A stretch of DNA of 64,000 nucleotides from Arthrobacter sp. EPSL27 (GCF_001512305.1 NZ_LNUT01000003.1:124001-188000), one strand, 5' to 3'. Shown: positions 45,872-55,531, numbered from the stretch's first letter. Made by a program: numbers and translations. The notes: a model not told the origin generated them from the letters alone.

Positions 45872-46765
45872 ATGGCTGATGTGCGGCGTCGGGCTCTTAT
45901 CGCGGCCGCAGCGACGGTGAGTTTGGGGGCATTCACCGCCGCCTGTTCACCGGGCCCCAAGGAGGACACTGTGAAGCGGCAAAAGTACAGTTACGGCGAT
46001 GACCCCAGCCAGTGGGGGGAGCTTTTCCTGCCGGACACTGCCGTCACAAAGGGCGTGGTGGTGGTCATCCACGGCGGGTACTGGCGCTCGCAGTACGGCG
46101 CGGAGCTCGGCGAGCCGCTGGCCAAGGACCTCGCGGCGCACGGCATGGCCGCCTGGAACCTGGAATACCGCCGCGCCGGCAACGGCGGGGGCTGGCCCAA
46201 CACCTTCTCCGACGTCCTTGCCGGCATCGACAAGCTGGCCGACATTGCCGGTGACCACGGCCTCTCGCTGGACCGCGTGGTGGCCCTGGGACACTCCGCC
46301 GGCGGGCACCTCGCGGTCTGGGCGGCGGGCCGGAGGCGGCTGTCCCAGCTGGGCGCCCCCGACGCGGACCGCCTGCTGGTGCGCAAGGACGACGCCGGAG
46401 CGGTGCACCTGACCGGGGTGGTCAGCCAGTCCGGGGTGCTGAACCTCGCGGAGGCCGAGCGGCTGAATCTCAGCAACGGCGCGGTCAGCAACCTGCTGGG
46501 CGGCTCCTCCGATAGATACCCCAAGCGGCATAAGTATGCGGACCCGATGAGTGCGGTGCCGCTGCAAATCCCGATCTATGCCGTCCACGGCACGGACGAC
46601 GACACCGTCCCGCTGAGCCAGTCGGACTCCTACGCGGCGGCCGCCAAGGCCGTGGGGGACCCGGTCCAGCTGCTGCGGGTCCCGGGTGACCACTTCGCCC
46701 TGATCGACCCGAAGGCGCCCGCCTACGGGAAATGCCGCGAGCTGGTGCAACTTCTGCTCGGCTGA
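45872..46765 (+). CDS. alpha/beta hydrolase lipoprotein
   Basis: 297 residues. An N-terminal signal with lipobox-like TAAC near residue 25 would make it a membrane-anchored extracytoplasmic protein. The hydrolase core has the oxyanion HGGYW motif, the nucleophile elbow GHSAGGH, a late Asp (VHGTDDDTVPL) and His (GDHFALID), so the triad is complete. It belongs to the BD-FAE/kynurenine formamidase-like esterase group. Substrate unknown. Confidence 0.85.
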   Translation: MADVRRRALIAAAATVSLGAFTAACSPGPKEDTVKRQKYSYGDDPSQWGELFLPDTAVTKGVVVVIHGGYWRSQYGAELGEPLAKDLAAHGMAAWNLEYRRAGNGGGWPNTFSDVLAGIDKLADIAGDHGLSLDRVVALGHSAGGHLAVWAAGRRRLSQLGAPDADRLLVRKDDAGAVHLTGVVSQSGVLNLAEAERLNLSNGAVSNLLGGSSDRYPKRHKYADPMSAVPLQIPIYAVHGTDDDTVPLSQSDSYAAAAKAVGDPVQLLRVPGDHFALIDPKAPAYGKCRELVQLLLG

Positions 46766-46807
46766 ACCGGTGCGCCGCGCCCGCCGCCCGGTGGTAGCGT
46801 GACCCCT

Positions 46808-48199
46808 ATGCACGTCGAAGTTCCCGCGGTTCCGCGCGCCCTGGCTGCGGGCTTCACCCGGTTTACGCACGCGTTCGCGCCGCGGCACCCGGCCCAGGTG
46901 ATCGTCCTGGGCTTTGCTGCCGCCGTCGCGGCCGGCACCGGGCTGCTGCTGCTCCCCGTGGCGAAAGCCGGCGGGGGCGGGGCCAGCCTGCTGGAGGCGC
47001 TCTTCACCGCCACGTCCGCCGTCTGCGTGACGGGCCTGATCACCGTGGACACCCCTGTGTTCTGGAGCGGCTTCGGCCAGGTGGTCATCCTGGTCCTCAT
47101 CCAGATCGGCGGCTTCGGCGTGATGTCCTTCGGCACGCTGCTGGGGGTCCTGACCGCGCGCCGGCTGGGCCTGAAATCCCGGATCTCCGCCGCCGCCGAG
47201 ACCAAAAGCAGCGGCTTCGGCGACGTCCGCCGCGTGCTGGTCGGTGTCCTGCGAATCAGCGCGGCCGTGGAAGCGTCCCTGGCGCTGATCCTCACCATCC
47301 GCTTCATGGCCGGCTACGGCTATCCGCTGGGAGAGGCGGTGTGGCACGGGGTGTTCCACTCCATCTCGTCCTTCAACAACGCCGGCTTCGCCCTCTATTC
47401 GGACAACCTCATGGGCTTCGTCGGGGATCCGTGGATCTGCCTGCCGATTGCTGCCGCCGTGATCATCGGCGGGCTCGGGTTCCCGGTCCTGTTCGAACTG
47501 GGGCGGCAGTACCGCCGCCCCATCCACTGGAGCATGAACACGAAGCTTGTCCTCGTCGGCTCGGGCGCCCTCCTGGCCGGCGGCACCGTGTTCCTCACCG
47601 CCGTCGAATGGACCAACAAGGCCACCCTGGGCGGACTCCACCCGGCCGAGCGGCTGCTCGCCGGGTTCTTCCAGTCCGTCATCACCCGCACCGCGGGCTT
47701 CAACAGCATCGACATCGCCCAGATGCACCCGGTGTCGTGGCTCGGCATGGACATCCTGATGTTCATCGGCGGCGGCCCGGCCGGCACCGCCGGCGGCCTG
47801 AAAATCACCACCTTCGCCGTGCTGTTCTTCATCCTCAGCACCGAACTGCAGGGCGGAACGGCCGTGAACGTCTTCGGCAAGCGGCTTTCCCGCGCAGTCC
47901 ACCGCCAGGCCATCACCGTAGTGCTCCTGGCGATCGCCCTGGTCATCGGATCCACGATGTTCCTGATGCTCATCACCGACTTCGGGCAGGAACGGATCCT
48001 GTTCGAAGTCATCTCGGCCTTCGCCACGGTGGGACTCTCCACCGGGATTACGGCCGGCATGCCCCCGGCGGGACAGCTGGTGCTGATCATGCTGATGTTC
48101 GTGGGGAGGCTGGGCCCGGTCACGCTGGGCGCGGCCCTGGCCCTGCGTGAACGACCCCTGCTTTACGAATACCCCAAGGAAAGGCCCCTCATTGGCTAG
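46808..48199 (+). CDS. TrkH family potassium channel/transporter subunit
   Basis: A 463-residue membrane protein with the four selectivity-filter loops of the TrkH/KtrB superfamily: SAVCVTGL, SSFNNAGF, TRTAGFNS and ATVGLSTGI. K+ uptake across the membrane, gated by the following RCK-domain protein, whose gene overlaps by eight bases. ATG 46808 is chosen; GTG 46799 is an alternative. Confidence 0.94.
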   Translation: MHVEVPAVPRALAAGFTRFTHAFAPRHPAQVIVLGFAAAVAAGTGLLLLPVAKAGGGGASLLEALFTATSAVCVTGLITVDTPVFWSGFGQVVILVLIQIGGFGVMSFGTLLGVLTARRLGLKSRISAAAETKSSGFGDVRRVLVGVLRISAAVEASLALILTIRFMAGYGYPLGEAVWHGVFHSISSFNNAGFALYSDNLMGFVGDPWICLPIAAAVIIGGLGFPVLFELGRQYRRPIHWSMNTKLVLVGSGALLAGGTVFLTAVEWTNKATLGGLHPAERLLAGFFQSVITRTAGFNSIDIAQMHPVSWLGMDILMFIGGGPAGTAGGLKITTFAVLFFILSTELQGGTAVNVFGKRLSRAVHRQAITVVLLAIALVIGSTMFLMLITDFGQERILFEVISAFATVGLSTGITAGMPPAGQLVLIMLMFVGRLGPVTLGAALALRERPLLYEYPKERPLIG

Positions 48200-48887
48200 G
48201 AACATCTTCTCGTCCCACTCCGCCGGCGCCGGTGACAAGGCGTCCTCCGTGGTGGTCATCGGGCTGGGCCGCTTCGGGGGCTCACTGGCCCTGGAGCTGG
48301 AGGCGCAGGGCACAGAGGTGCTCGGCATCGACGCCAGCGAGGACATCGTCCAGTCATACAACGGGCGCCTCACCCACGTGGTGCGGGCCGACTCCACCAA
48401 GGAAGAGGCGCTGCGCCAGCTCTCGGTGCACGAGTTCGACCGGGCCGTGGTGGGGATCGGCTCGGACATCGAAGCCAGCATCCTGACCACATCCCGGATT
48501 CTGAAATTCCAGCGGCCCCAGATCTGGGCGAAGGCCATCAGCGAACCGCACGCGGAGATCCTGGGCCAGCTCGGCGTCGAGCACGTCATCCGGCCCGAAC
48601 ACGACATGGGCAGGCGCGTGGCGCACCTGGTCCTGGGCTCGATCCTCGACTACGTGGAGTTCGAGGACGACTTCGTGATGGTCCGCACCAGCCCGCCCGC
48701 CGCCGCCCGCGACCGGCCGCTCGGCGTGCTGGGGCTCCGGGACAAGTTCGGCATCACCATCGTGGCCGTCAAACGGCCCGGCGGCGTCTGGGGCCACACG
48801 ACGGCCCAGACGGTGCTCTACGACGACGACCAGATCATCGTCCAGGGCAGCAAAACCAAGGCCGAGCGGTTCAGCACCATGGCATAA
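48192..48887 (+). CDS. TrkA/KtrA family potassium uptake regulator
   Basis: 231 residues: RCK_N Rossmann domain (VVIGLGRFGGSLALELEAQG, GIDASEDIVQ) and RCK_C domain (RPLGVLGLRDKFGITIVAVK). It binds nucleotides (ATP/ADP or NAD) and gates the TrkH channel. The TTG at 48192 is chosen because AAGGAAAGG lies eight bases before it; it overlaps the trkH stop, so the two are coupled. Confidence 0.93.
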   Translation: MARNIFSSHSAGAGDKASSVVVIGLGRFGGSLALELEAQGTEVLGIDASEDIVQSYNGRLTHVVRADSTKEEALRQLSVHEFDRAVVGIGSDIEASILTTSRILKFQRPQIWAKAISEPHAEILGQLGVEHVIRPEHDMGRRVAHLVLGSILDYVEFEDDFVMVRTSPPAAARDRPLGVLGLRDKFGITIVAVKRPGGVWGHTTAQTVLYDDDQIIVQGSKTKAERFSTMA

Positions 48888-48892
48888 CCCAC

Positions 48893-48950
48893 TAGACTGG
48901 AGGGCAGGTGCGCCGGGAAGTCTGGTCGGCATGGATCTGTCGACCCAACT
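48893..48950 (+). ncRNA. possible structured 5' leader of nhaA
   Basis: The 78-base gap before nhaA contains mutually exclusive pairings: GCCG 48912-48915 with CGGC 48927-48930 around GGAAGTCTGGT, and GGTCG 48924-48928 with CGACC 48941-48945. The arrangement and position recall cation-transporter leader motifs (the nhaA-type lithium riboswitches), but I cannot match it to a consensus from memory. Confidence 0.35.
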
Positions 48951-48965
48951 TTTAGGAATTCCCGT

Positions 48966-50315
48966 ATGAGCACCACACCACCCCCCGCCAAGCCCCGGCT
49001 GACCATCTTCGGCCGCGGGAGCTACGCCGAGTCCCTGCGGATCGGCGAGATCCTCCGCAAAGAAACCGTGGGCGGCGCGCTCCTGGTGGCCGCCGCCGTG
49101 ATCGCCCTGATCTGGGCCAACTCCCCGGCCTCCGAGAGCTACTTCGCGCTGCGCGACTTCAAGTTCGGCTACGAACCCTGGCACCTCGAACTGAGCCTGG
49201 GCGCCTGGGCTGCCGACGGGCTGCTGGCAATCTTCTTCTTCCTGGTGGGCCTTGAACTCAAACGCGAATTCGTCGCCGGAGACCTGCGGCAGCTGAACAA
49301 GTCCATTGTCCCGGTCGCCGCGGCCGCGGGCGGCGTCCTCGTCCCGGCCGTGATCTACACGATCGTCAACCTCACCAGCCCGGAGACCCTGCGCGGCTGG
49401 GCGATCCCCACCGCCACCGACATCGCCTTCGCCGTGGCCGTGCTGGCCATCATCGGCTCGCACCTGCCCAGCGCCCTGCGGATCTTCCTGCTCACCCTGG
49501 CCGTGGTGGACGACCTGATCGCCATCACCATCATCGCCGTCTTCTACACCAGCGACCTCCAGGTGGTCCCGCTGCTGCTGGCCCTGATTCCGCTGGCCCT
49601 CTACGCCTTCCTGGCGCACCGGTACCGCCGCTTCTTCGGGATGAAGGCGGCAGCCGCCTGGTTCATCCTGCTCCCCATCGGCGCGGTCACGTGGGCACTG
49701 GTCCACGCCTCCGGCATCCACGCCACGGTGGCAGGCGTGCTCCTCGGCTTCGCCGTCCCGGTGCTGCGCTCCCAGGCCAGCGGCGGCCCCGAGGCCGGCC
49801 CGGGCCTCGCGGAAATCTTCGAGCACCGGTTCCGCCCCATCTCCGCCGGCATCGCCGTCCCGATCTTTGCGTTCTTCTCTGCCGGCGTGGCGGTAGGCGG
49901 CTGGGACGGTCTGGTCTCGGCCCTGACCGACCCCGTGGCCGTGGGCATCATCCTGGCGCTGGTCCTCGGCAAGCCGATCGGCATCATGGGCACCACCTGG
50001 CTGCTCACCAAGCTCTCCAAGGCCCGGCTGGACACCAGCTTCAAGTGGATCGACGTCTTTGGCGTGTCCCTGCTGGCCGGCATCGGCTTCACCGTCTCGC
50101 TCCTGGTGGCCGAGCTGAGCTTCGGCCTCGGCAGCCCCCACGACGACCATGCCAAGGTGGGCATCCTGACGGCCTCCGTGCTGGCGGCCCTGCTGGCGAC
50201 GGTGGTGCTGAAGACCAGGAACCGGCAGTACCGGAAGGTTGAGGAAGCGGAGGCCGTCGACGCCGACATGGACGGGATCCCGGACGTCTACCAGCAGGAC
50301 GGCCCCGCCCGGTAG
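48966..50315 (+). CDS. nhaA: Na+/H+ antiporter NhaA
   Basis: A 449-residue NhaA with twelve expected helices. The domain begins [36 protein letters not shown] carries the conserved TDxxF segment and [17 protein letters not shown] the twin-aspartate ion site. It exports Na+ (and Li+) against protons for pH and salt homeostasis. The C-terminal ~35 residues are a charged cytosolic tail. TTAGGA precedes ATG 48966, at the end of a possibly structured leader. It follows the TrkHA potassium genes. Confidence 0.95.
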   Translation: MSTTPPPAKPRLTIFGRGSYAESLRIGEILRKETVGGALLVAAAVIALIWANSPASESYFALRDFKFGYEPWHLELSLGAWAADGLLAIFFFLVGLELKREFVAGDLRQLNKSIVPVAAAAGGVLVPAVIYTIVNLTSPETLRGWAIPTATDIAFAVAVLAIIGSHLPSALRIFLLTLAVVDDLIAITIIAVFYTSDLQVVPLLLALIPLALYAFLAHRYRRFFGMKAAAAWFILLPIGAVTWALVHASGIHATVAGVLLGFAVPVLRSQASGGPEAGPGLAEIFEHRFRPISAGIAVPIFAFFSAGVAVGGWDGLVSALTDPVAVGIILALVLGKPIGIMGTTWLLTKLSKARLDTSFKWIDVFGVSLLAGIGFTVSLLVAELSFGLGSPHDDHAKVGILTASVLAALLATVVLKTRNRQYRKVEEAEAVDADMDGIPDVYQQDGPAR

Positions 50316-50332
50316 CAGCACCCCTTGCGCTC

Positions 50333-50348
50333 ATACCCCAGGGGGTTT
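50333..50348. promoter_or_regulatory. CsoR/CstR-family-type operator
   Basis: ATACCCCAGGGGGTTT, a G-tract inverted repeat of the CsoR-family type, 77 bp before the persulfide-dioxygenase-like gene. In other bacteria CstR, a persulfide-sensing CsoR paralogue, represses such sulfur-detoxification genes through sites of this kind. The repressor gene is not in the window. Confidence 0.6.
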
Positions 50349-50425
50349 GATCATGGAGAGTGCGCGGCCGGACGGCCCCGCCGCGAGCCATGCCCAGCCC
50401 ACCTCGGACCAGCCAGGAGCGCATG

Positions 50426-51814
50426 ATGGACGTCGTTGTCATTGAGACCACCCAACTCGGGGACCGGAGTTACCTGGTCCATGACGGCTCCGTGGCGCTG
50501 GTCATCGACCCGCAGCGGGACACCGACCGGGTGGACGCGGCGGCCCGCGAGGCCGGGGTGAGAATCACGCATGTGGCCGAGACCCACATCCACAACGACT
50601 ACCTCACCGGCGGGCTCGAGCTCGCGCGGACGCACGGCGCCAGCTACCTGGTGAACGCGGCGGACCCGGTGAAGTTCGAGCGGCAGCCGATCAGGGACGG
50701 GGAAACCGTCCGCGTCGGTGCGCTGACGGTCAAAGCCGTCGCCACCCCCGGGCACACCCACACCCACCTGTCCTTCATCGTGGACGACGGAGGGCAGCAG
50801 GCCGTGTTCTCCGGTGGAAGCCTGCTCTACGGCTCGGTGGGCCGCACGGACCTCGTCGGCGCGGGGGACACACTTGGCCTGACCCATGACCAGTACTCCT
50901 CGGTGCGCCGGCTCGCCGGGGAGGCCGAGCCTGGTGCCGCCCTGTTCCCGACCCACGGGTTCGGTTCCTTCTGCTCCTCCGGCCCGGCCAGCGGTGCCGG
51001 GTCCTCGACCATCGGGGAACAGCTGGCCAGCAACCACGCCCTGACGGACCCGGACGAGGACCACTTCGTCCGGGAGCTGATCGCCAACCTCACGGCGTAC
51101 CCTTCCTACTACGCGCACATGGGTGTCACCAACACGGCCGGCCCCGGCCCGGCGGACCTTGCCGTGCCGGAATCGCTCGACGCCGACGAACTCGCCCGCC
51201 GGCTTGAAGCGGGCGAGTGGGTGGTGGACCTGCGCCGCCGTGTGGCCTTCGCCAGCAGCCATCTCCGGGGCAGCGCCAGCTTCGAATACGGCACCAACTT
51301 CAGCACCTACCTGGGCTGGATCCTGCCCTGGGGCGAGCAACTGACCCTAGTGGGATCCCGCGACGACGTCGAACGCGCCATCCGGGATCTGTCCCGGATC
51401 GGCATCGATGCCCCGGACGCCGCCCTCGGCACGGACCCGCACTCCCTGGCGCCCCGTGCCGCCCTCGCCTCCTATCCCCGGGTGGGCTGGGACGGGGTCC
51501 TGGCCGGCCGGGATCCGCAGGACACCGTCGTGGACGTGCGGCGCGCCGATGAGTACGCCGCCTCAAGAGTGGCCGGCGCCGTCAACGTGCCCGTCCACGA
51601 ACTGCTCCAGCGCCTGGCCGATCTCCCCGCCGGGAAACTGTGGGTGCACTGCACCACCGGCTACCGGGCCGGCATCGCGGCGAGCCTGCTGCAGCGCGCA
51701 GGACGCGACGTGGTCCACATCGACGCGAAATTCGACGACGCCGGTGCCGCAGGCATCCCGGTGGACAGAATTCCGGTGGACAGCACCCCGGCCCCGGCGG
51801 CGCCGGACGCCTGA
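50426..51814 (+). CDS. MBL-fold hydrolase with rhodanese domains (persulfide dioxygenase type)
   Basis: 462 residues. The N-terminal ~240 are a metallo-beta-lactamase fold of the ETHE1/Blh type (ETHIHNDYLTGG, ATPGHTHTHLSFI, PTHGFGSFCSSG). Two rhodanese-like domains follow: the first (~255-350) lacks a catalytic cysteine, the second (~370-455) has it in VHCTTGYRAGIAA. It would oxidise glutathione- or mycothiol-persulfide to sulfite and shuttle sulfur in sulfide detoxification. CAGGAG lies before ATG 50426 (or 50423). The CsoR-type site upstream fits control by a persulfide sensor. Confidence 0.88.
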   Translation: MDVVVIETTQLGDRSYLVHDGSVALVIDPQRDTDRVDAAAREAGVRITHVAETHIHNDYLTGGLELARTHGASYLVNAADPVKFERQPIRDGETVRVGALTVKAVATPGHTHTHLSFIVDDGGQQAVFSGGSLLYGSVGRTDLVGAGDTLGLTHDQYSSVRRLAGEAEPGAALFPTHGFGSFCSSGPASGAGSSTIGEQLASNHALTDPDEDHFVRELIANLTAYPSYYAHMGVTNTAGPGPADLAVPESLDADELARRLEAGEWVVDLRRRVAFASSHLRGSASFEYGTNFSTYLGWILPWGEQLTLVGSRDDVERAIRDLSRIGIDAPDAALGTDPHSLAPRAALASYPRVGWDGVLAGRDPQDTVVDVRRADEYAASRVAGAVNVPVHELLQRLADLPAGKLWVHCTTGYRAGIAASLLQRAGRDVVHIDAKFDDAGAAGIPVDRIPVDSTPAPAAPDA

Positions 51815-51865
51815 ACGTCCGCGGACCGAAACACTGCGGCACCTGCCCTGGTTCTCTGGCAGAGT

Positions 51866-52795
51866 ATGAGCATGCTCACAGTTATTGGCGAAGGCCTGGT
51901 TGATGTGGTCCAGCGATCCTCCGGCATCCAGGCCCACGTCGGCGGAAGCCCCCTCAACGTTGCCGTGGGACTGGCCCGCCTGGACCATCCGGTGCAGTTC
52001 ATCGGCCGGTACGGCCGCGACGCCTACGGCGACTCGGTGGCCGCCCACCTGAAGTCCAGTTCCGTGCTGCTCCCGCTGGCGCCGGACAGTCTCCCGACGT
52101 CCGTCGCCACCGCCCTGATCGACGACGACGGCGCCGCCAGCTACACGTTCGAGCTCGCCTGGGAGCTTCCCGGCCTCGCGGACCGGCTGCCGTTCATGCT
52201 GCAGGCGACCACGCTGCTGCACACCGGCTCCATTGCCACCATGCTGGCTCCCGGGGCCGCCGAGGTGCTCTCCGCCGTCGAGCATGCCCATCCTTCGGCA
52301 ACCATCAGCTTCGACCCCAACTGCCGGCCCAGCATCATCTCCGACGTGGACTACGCCCGGCAGCAGACGGAGAAGTTCGTGGCGCTGGCGGACGTGGTGA
52401 AGGCCTCGGACGAGGACCTCGAGTGGCTGTACCCCGGTGAGGACCCGCTGGATTCGGCCCGGCGCTGGCTGACCCTCGGCGGTTCGGAAGGCCCCGCCAT
52501 GGTGGTGGTCACCCGCGGCGCCGAAGGGCCCTGGGGCGTCAATGCCGCCGGCGAGGCGCACGTCCCGGCGCCGTCCGTGAAGGTAGCGGACACCGTGGGC
52601 GCGGGGGATTCCTTCATGGCGGCCCTGCTGTCCGGCATCGTGGACCTGGGCCTTGACGGCGCGCAGAACCGCAAGGACCTGAGGGAACTCTCCGCCGAAA
52701 GCCTCCGGGAACTCCTGGACCGCGCCGCACGGGCCGCCGCCGTCACCGTGTCCCGGGCCGGCGCCAACCCGCCAACCCGGGCGGAACTGAACTGA
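51866..52795 (+). CDS. PfkB family carbohydrate kinase (fructokinase-like)
   Basis: 309 residues of the ribokinase fold. GGSPLNVAVGLARL is the N-terminal PfkB glycine motif and DTVGAGDSFMAALL the C-terminal signature with the catalytic Asp. It phosphorylates a sugar such as fructose at the expense of ATP. It is far from the fructan locus at the left end, so a role there is only possible. ATG 51866 or 51872; ribosome site weak. Confidence 0.88.
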   Translation: MSMLTVIGEGLVDVVQRSSGIQAHVGGSPLNVAVGLARLDHPVQFIGRYGRDAYGDSVAAHLKSSSVLLPLAPDSLPTSVATALIDDDGAASYTFELAWELPGLADRLPFMLQATTLLHTGSIATMLAPGAAEVLSAVEHAHPSATISFDPNCRPSIISDVDYARQQTEKFVALADVVKASDEDLEWLYPGEDPLDSARRWLTLGGSEGPAMVVVTRGAEGPWGVNAAGEAHVPAPSVKVADTVGAGDSFMAALLSGIVDLGLDGAQNRKDLRELSAESLRELLDRAARAAAVTVSRAGANPPTRAELN

Positions 52796-52803
52796 AAGGC
52801 GCC

Positions 52804-53322
52804 ATGGCACATCACCAGCAAGACCCTGCCCCGTCCTTCCACGTCAGCAGTGCGTCATTCCTGGACGGACAGACCCTCCCGCCGGCCCAGCGCGGCGCCT
52901 CCACCGGCGCCGGCGCCAAGGACGAGTCGCCGCAGCTGAGCTGGAGCGGCGCACCGGCCGGTACGCAGGGCTACGCCGTCACCATGTTCGACCCCGACGC
53001 CCCGGGCCGCGGCGGCTTCTGGCACTGGGCCGTGCTGGACCTCCCCGCGGCCACCACCTCCCTGCCCGCCGGGGCAGGCTCGCGCCAGGGCGGGCACCTT
53101 CCGCCCGGGGCGTTCCAGCTGAAGAACGACGGCGGCAGCACCGGATACATGGGGGCCGCCCCGCCCAGGGGCCACGGGCCGCACCGGTACATCGTCACGG
53201 TCCACGCCCTCGACGTCGCGCACTCCGGGCTCGGCGCCGGCACCCACCCCTCAGCGCTGGAGTCGAAACTCGGCCCGCACACGCTGGCCCGGGCAACCCT
53301 GACCGGACTCTACGAGCGCTGA
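52804..53322 (+). CDS. YbhB/YbcL family PEBP-like protein
   Basis: 172 residues of the phosphatidylethanolamine-binding-protein fold: DESPQLSWSGAPAGTQGYAV, MFDPDAPGRGGFWHWAVLDL with the ligand pocket DPDAP...HW, then GYMGAAPPRGHGPHRYIVTV. Bacterial members lack an established function. It starts eight bases after the PfkB kinase stop, with GAAAGG upstream. Confidence 0.93.
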   Translation: MAHHQQDPAPSFHVSSASFLDGQTLPPAQRGASTGAGAKDESPQLSWSGAPAGTQGYAVTMFDPDAPGRGGFWHWAVLDLPAATTSLPAGAGSRQGGHLPPGAFQLKNDGGSTGYMGAAPPRGHGPHRYIVTVHALDVAHSGLGAGTHPSALESKLGPHTLARATLTGLYER

Positions 53323-53462
53323 CCCCGCGCTGACCCCAGCCCGCCGAATCCGCCGGAAGCCTGCGGGGTCGACGTAACGTTCCGGCGTCCAGGCACGTTT
53401 CCGTCGAGTTCGACGCCGGACCCCGGCCAATCCGGCGCCCCGCCGCCCCGTAGACTTGCGGT

Positions 53463-54281
53463 ATGCGGCTGGTAGCAAGTGACATTGACGGAACGATCCT
53501 CGGCCACGACGGAGAAATCAGTGACCGGACCGTCCGGGCGTTCCACGCGTGCCGGGAGGCCGGCGTCGAACTGGTCTTCGTCACGGGGCGCCCGCCGCGC
53601 TGGCTCCACCCGCTGCAGGACCGGCTGGGACACGCCGGAACCGTGATCTGCTCCAACGGCGCGGTGGTCTGGGATCTCGAGGTGGACCGCCTGGTGTCGG
53701 CCCGCGGCCTGGAGCTCGACGCCGTGTTCGAAACGCGCCGCATCATCCAGCGGCTGCGGCCCTCCGCCGTCTTTGCCGCCGAGACCCTGGGCGGCTTCCA
53801 CCTCGAACCGGGATTCCTTAACTCCGGCAGCAGCGCGCTGCTCGCAGAGGTCACCCCCGCGCCGCTGCACAACACCCTGACCGACGAAGACACCGTGGTG
53901 AAGCTGATGGCCATTGTCCGCGAGGGCACGGCCGACGAGTTCCTGGCCGAGGTGACCCCGGCGGTGGCCCATCTGGCCGCGGCGACGCATTCGGCGCCGA
54001 ACATGGCCCTGCTGGAACTGTCCCTGCCGGGTGTGAACAAGGCCGTGACCCTCGCCGAGTACGCGGCGTCCCTCGGCATCGGCGCCGCGGACGTGGTGGC
54101 CTTTGGGGACATGCCCAACGACATCGAGATGCTGCGCTGGGCCGGCGACGGCTACGCGATGGCCAGCGGGCATCCCGAAGCCATCCTCGCCGCCGGGCAG
54201 CAGGCGCCGCACTTCGACGAGGACGGCGTCGCCCAAATCCTCGAGGCGAAGCTTGCAGCCCTGGGCGTCCGGCTGCGCTGA
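53463..54281 (+). CDS. HAD-superfamily hydrolase, Cof type
   Basis: 272 residues with HAD motif I (ASDIDGTILG), motif II (VFVTGRP), the conserved lysine near GVNKAVTL and motif IV (AFGDMPNDIEML). The cap between motifs II and III is of the Cof (C2) type. It dephosphorylates sugar phosphates or cofactors in the cytoplasm; exact substrate unknown. Confidence 0.92.
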   Translation: MRLVASDIDGTILGHDGEISDRTVRAFHACREAGVELVFVTGRPPRWLHPLQDRLGHAGTVICSNGAVVWDLEVDRLVSARGLELDAVFETRRIIQRLRPSAVFAAETLGGFHLEPGFLNSGSSALLAEVTPAPLHNTLTDEDTVVKLMAIVREGTADEFLAEVTPAVAHLAAATHSAPNMALLELSLPGVNKAVTLAEYAASLGIGAADVVAFGDMPNDIEMLRWAGDGYAMASGHPEAILAAGQQAPHFDEDGVAQILEAKLAALGVRLR

Positions 54282-54396
54282 GCCGGTCCCTCCGGCCCCG
54301 CGGTCACCGGACTCCCAGCTTCCGGTCAACTGGCGTTCACCTTGGCGACTTACGGTGGAATCTCACGACGGATCAGCTCAGTGACGGTGGGACATC

Positions 54397-54645
54397 ATGG
54401 CCAGGTACCGCATGAAGAACATAGACGATATGCCCCTGCGCCCGGCGGCGCCCGACGCGCACTGGAAGAGCCTCCAGCAGGGTGACCGGGTCAGCGTCCG
54501 CCTGGCACCCGGCTACGAAACCGACGGGCGGGTGGACGCCGTGACGGCGGACCACACCGCCGTGTGGGTGGACCTCGACGGCGGCCGCGGCCGCACGCTG
54601 CTGCACTGCAGCGACGGCGTGGAGATCCGCCCGCAAACGAACTGA
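54397..54645 (+). CDS. small hypothetical protein, SH3-like barrel pattern
   Basis: 82 residues (from ATG 54397; ATG 54412 is also possible). Alternating hydrophobic strands (GDRVSVRLAPGY, DGRVDAVTADHTAVWVDLDG, RTLLHCSDGVEIR) suggest a small beta-barrel. No family is recognised. Codon use is like its neighbours. Confidence 0.65.
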   Translation: MARYRMKNIDDMPLRPAAPDAHWKSLQQGDRVSVRLAPGYETDGRVDAVTADHTAVWVDLDGGRGRTLLHCSDGVEIRPQTN

Positions 54646-54700
54646 GCTGGCCCGCAGGCGGGGGCCGTACAGCCCCGCAGGGCTCCGCTAGGCTTCAGGA

Positions 54701-55531
54701 GTGAGCACCCCGCACCCGTTCTTCGCCTCCGGCCCCGCCGCCGGGAACGGCCCGGACCTGCCCGTGGCCATGGCCCACCGCGGCTTCTCCCGGGACGGCC
54801 TGGAGAACTCCATGGCGGCGTTCCGCGCCGCCGTCGAGCTGGGGTTCCGGCACCTGGAGACGGACGTGCATACCACCGCCGACGGCGTCCTGCTGCTGTT
54901 CCACGACGAAACCCTGGACCGGGTGACGGACGGCAGCGGCAGGATCTCGGACCTCCCGGCGGAGGTCGTGGCCCGGGCACGGATCGGCGGCGCGGAACCC
55001 ATCCCGCTGTTCGAGGAGTTGGCCACGGCGTTCCCGGACGTCCGGCTCAACCTCGACGTCAAGGACTGGAACTCGGTGGATACCCTGGCGGCGGCGATCG
55101 AACGCTACGGCCTCCATGATCGGGTGCTGATTGCCAGCTTCTCCGACCGCCGGCGGCGTGCCGTCCTCCGGCAGCTGAGCCGCCCCGCCGCGGCGTCGGC
55201 CGGAATCGTGTCCAACGCCCTCTTCGTCCTGCTGGGCCCCGTGCTTCCCGCACCCCTGCTGGGCCTGGCCGTGGGGCGGGCGCTGCGTGGCGTGCACGCC
55301 CTGCAGGTCCCGGTCAGCTACGGCGCCGTGACGGTGGTGACCCCCGGCTTCGTCCGGCGCGCACACCGGCACGGGCTCCAGGTGCACGTCTGGACCATCA
55401 ACGAGCCTGCGGAGATACACCGGTTGCTGGACCTCGGGGTGGACGGGATCGTCACCGACCGCGCGGACCTGTTGAAGGAAGTTCTCGAGGCGCGCGGCGA
55501 CTGGCGCGGCGGACCGGCGCGCAGCGGCTGA
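54701..55531 (+). CDS. glycerophosphodiester phosphodiesterase
   Basis: 276 residues, GDPD TIM-barrel: AHRGFSRDGLENSMAAF, then ETDVHTTADGVLLLFHDETLDR with the catalytic His and metal-binding acids, NLDVKDW, and the closing VHVWTINEPAEIHRLLDLGV and DGIVTDRADLL. No signal peptide, so it acts on glycerophosphodiesters in the cytosol. The start is GTG 54701, with AGGA directly before it. Confidence 0.93.
   Translation: MSTPHPFFASGPAAGNGPDLPVAMAHRGFSRDGLENSMAAFRAAVELGFRHLETDVHTTADGVLLLFHDETLDRVTDGSGRISDLPAEVVARARIGGAEPIPLFEELATAFPDVRLNLDVKDWNSVDTLAAAIERYGLHDRVLIASFSDRRRRAVLRQLSRPAAASAGIVSNALFVLLGPVLPAPLLGLAVGRALRGVHALQVPVSYGAVTVVTPGFVRRAHRHGLQVHVWTINEPAEIHRLLDLGVDGIVTDRADLLKEVLEARGDWRGGPARSG

Noticed and set aside
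45947..48607. An 886-codon minus-strand open frame across the hydrolase, TrkH and TrkA genes.
   Set aside because: It spans three well-supported plus-strand genes and has Asp/Gln/His-rich, repeat-like composition typical of antisense frames in GC-rich DNA.
48354..50321. A 655-codon minus-strand open frame opposite trkA and nhaA.
   Set aside because: Same reason: both plus-strand genes are complete and conserved; the frame has no recognisable fold.
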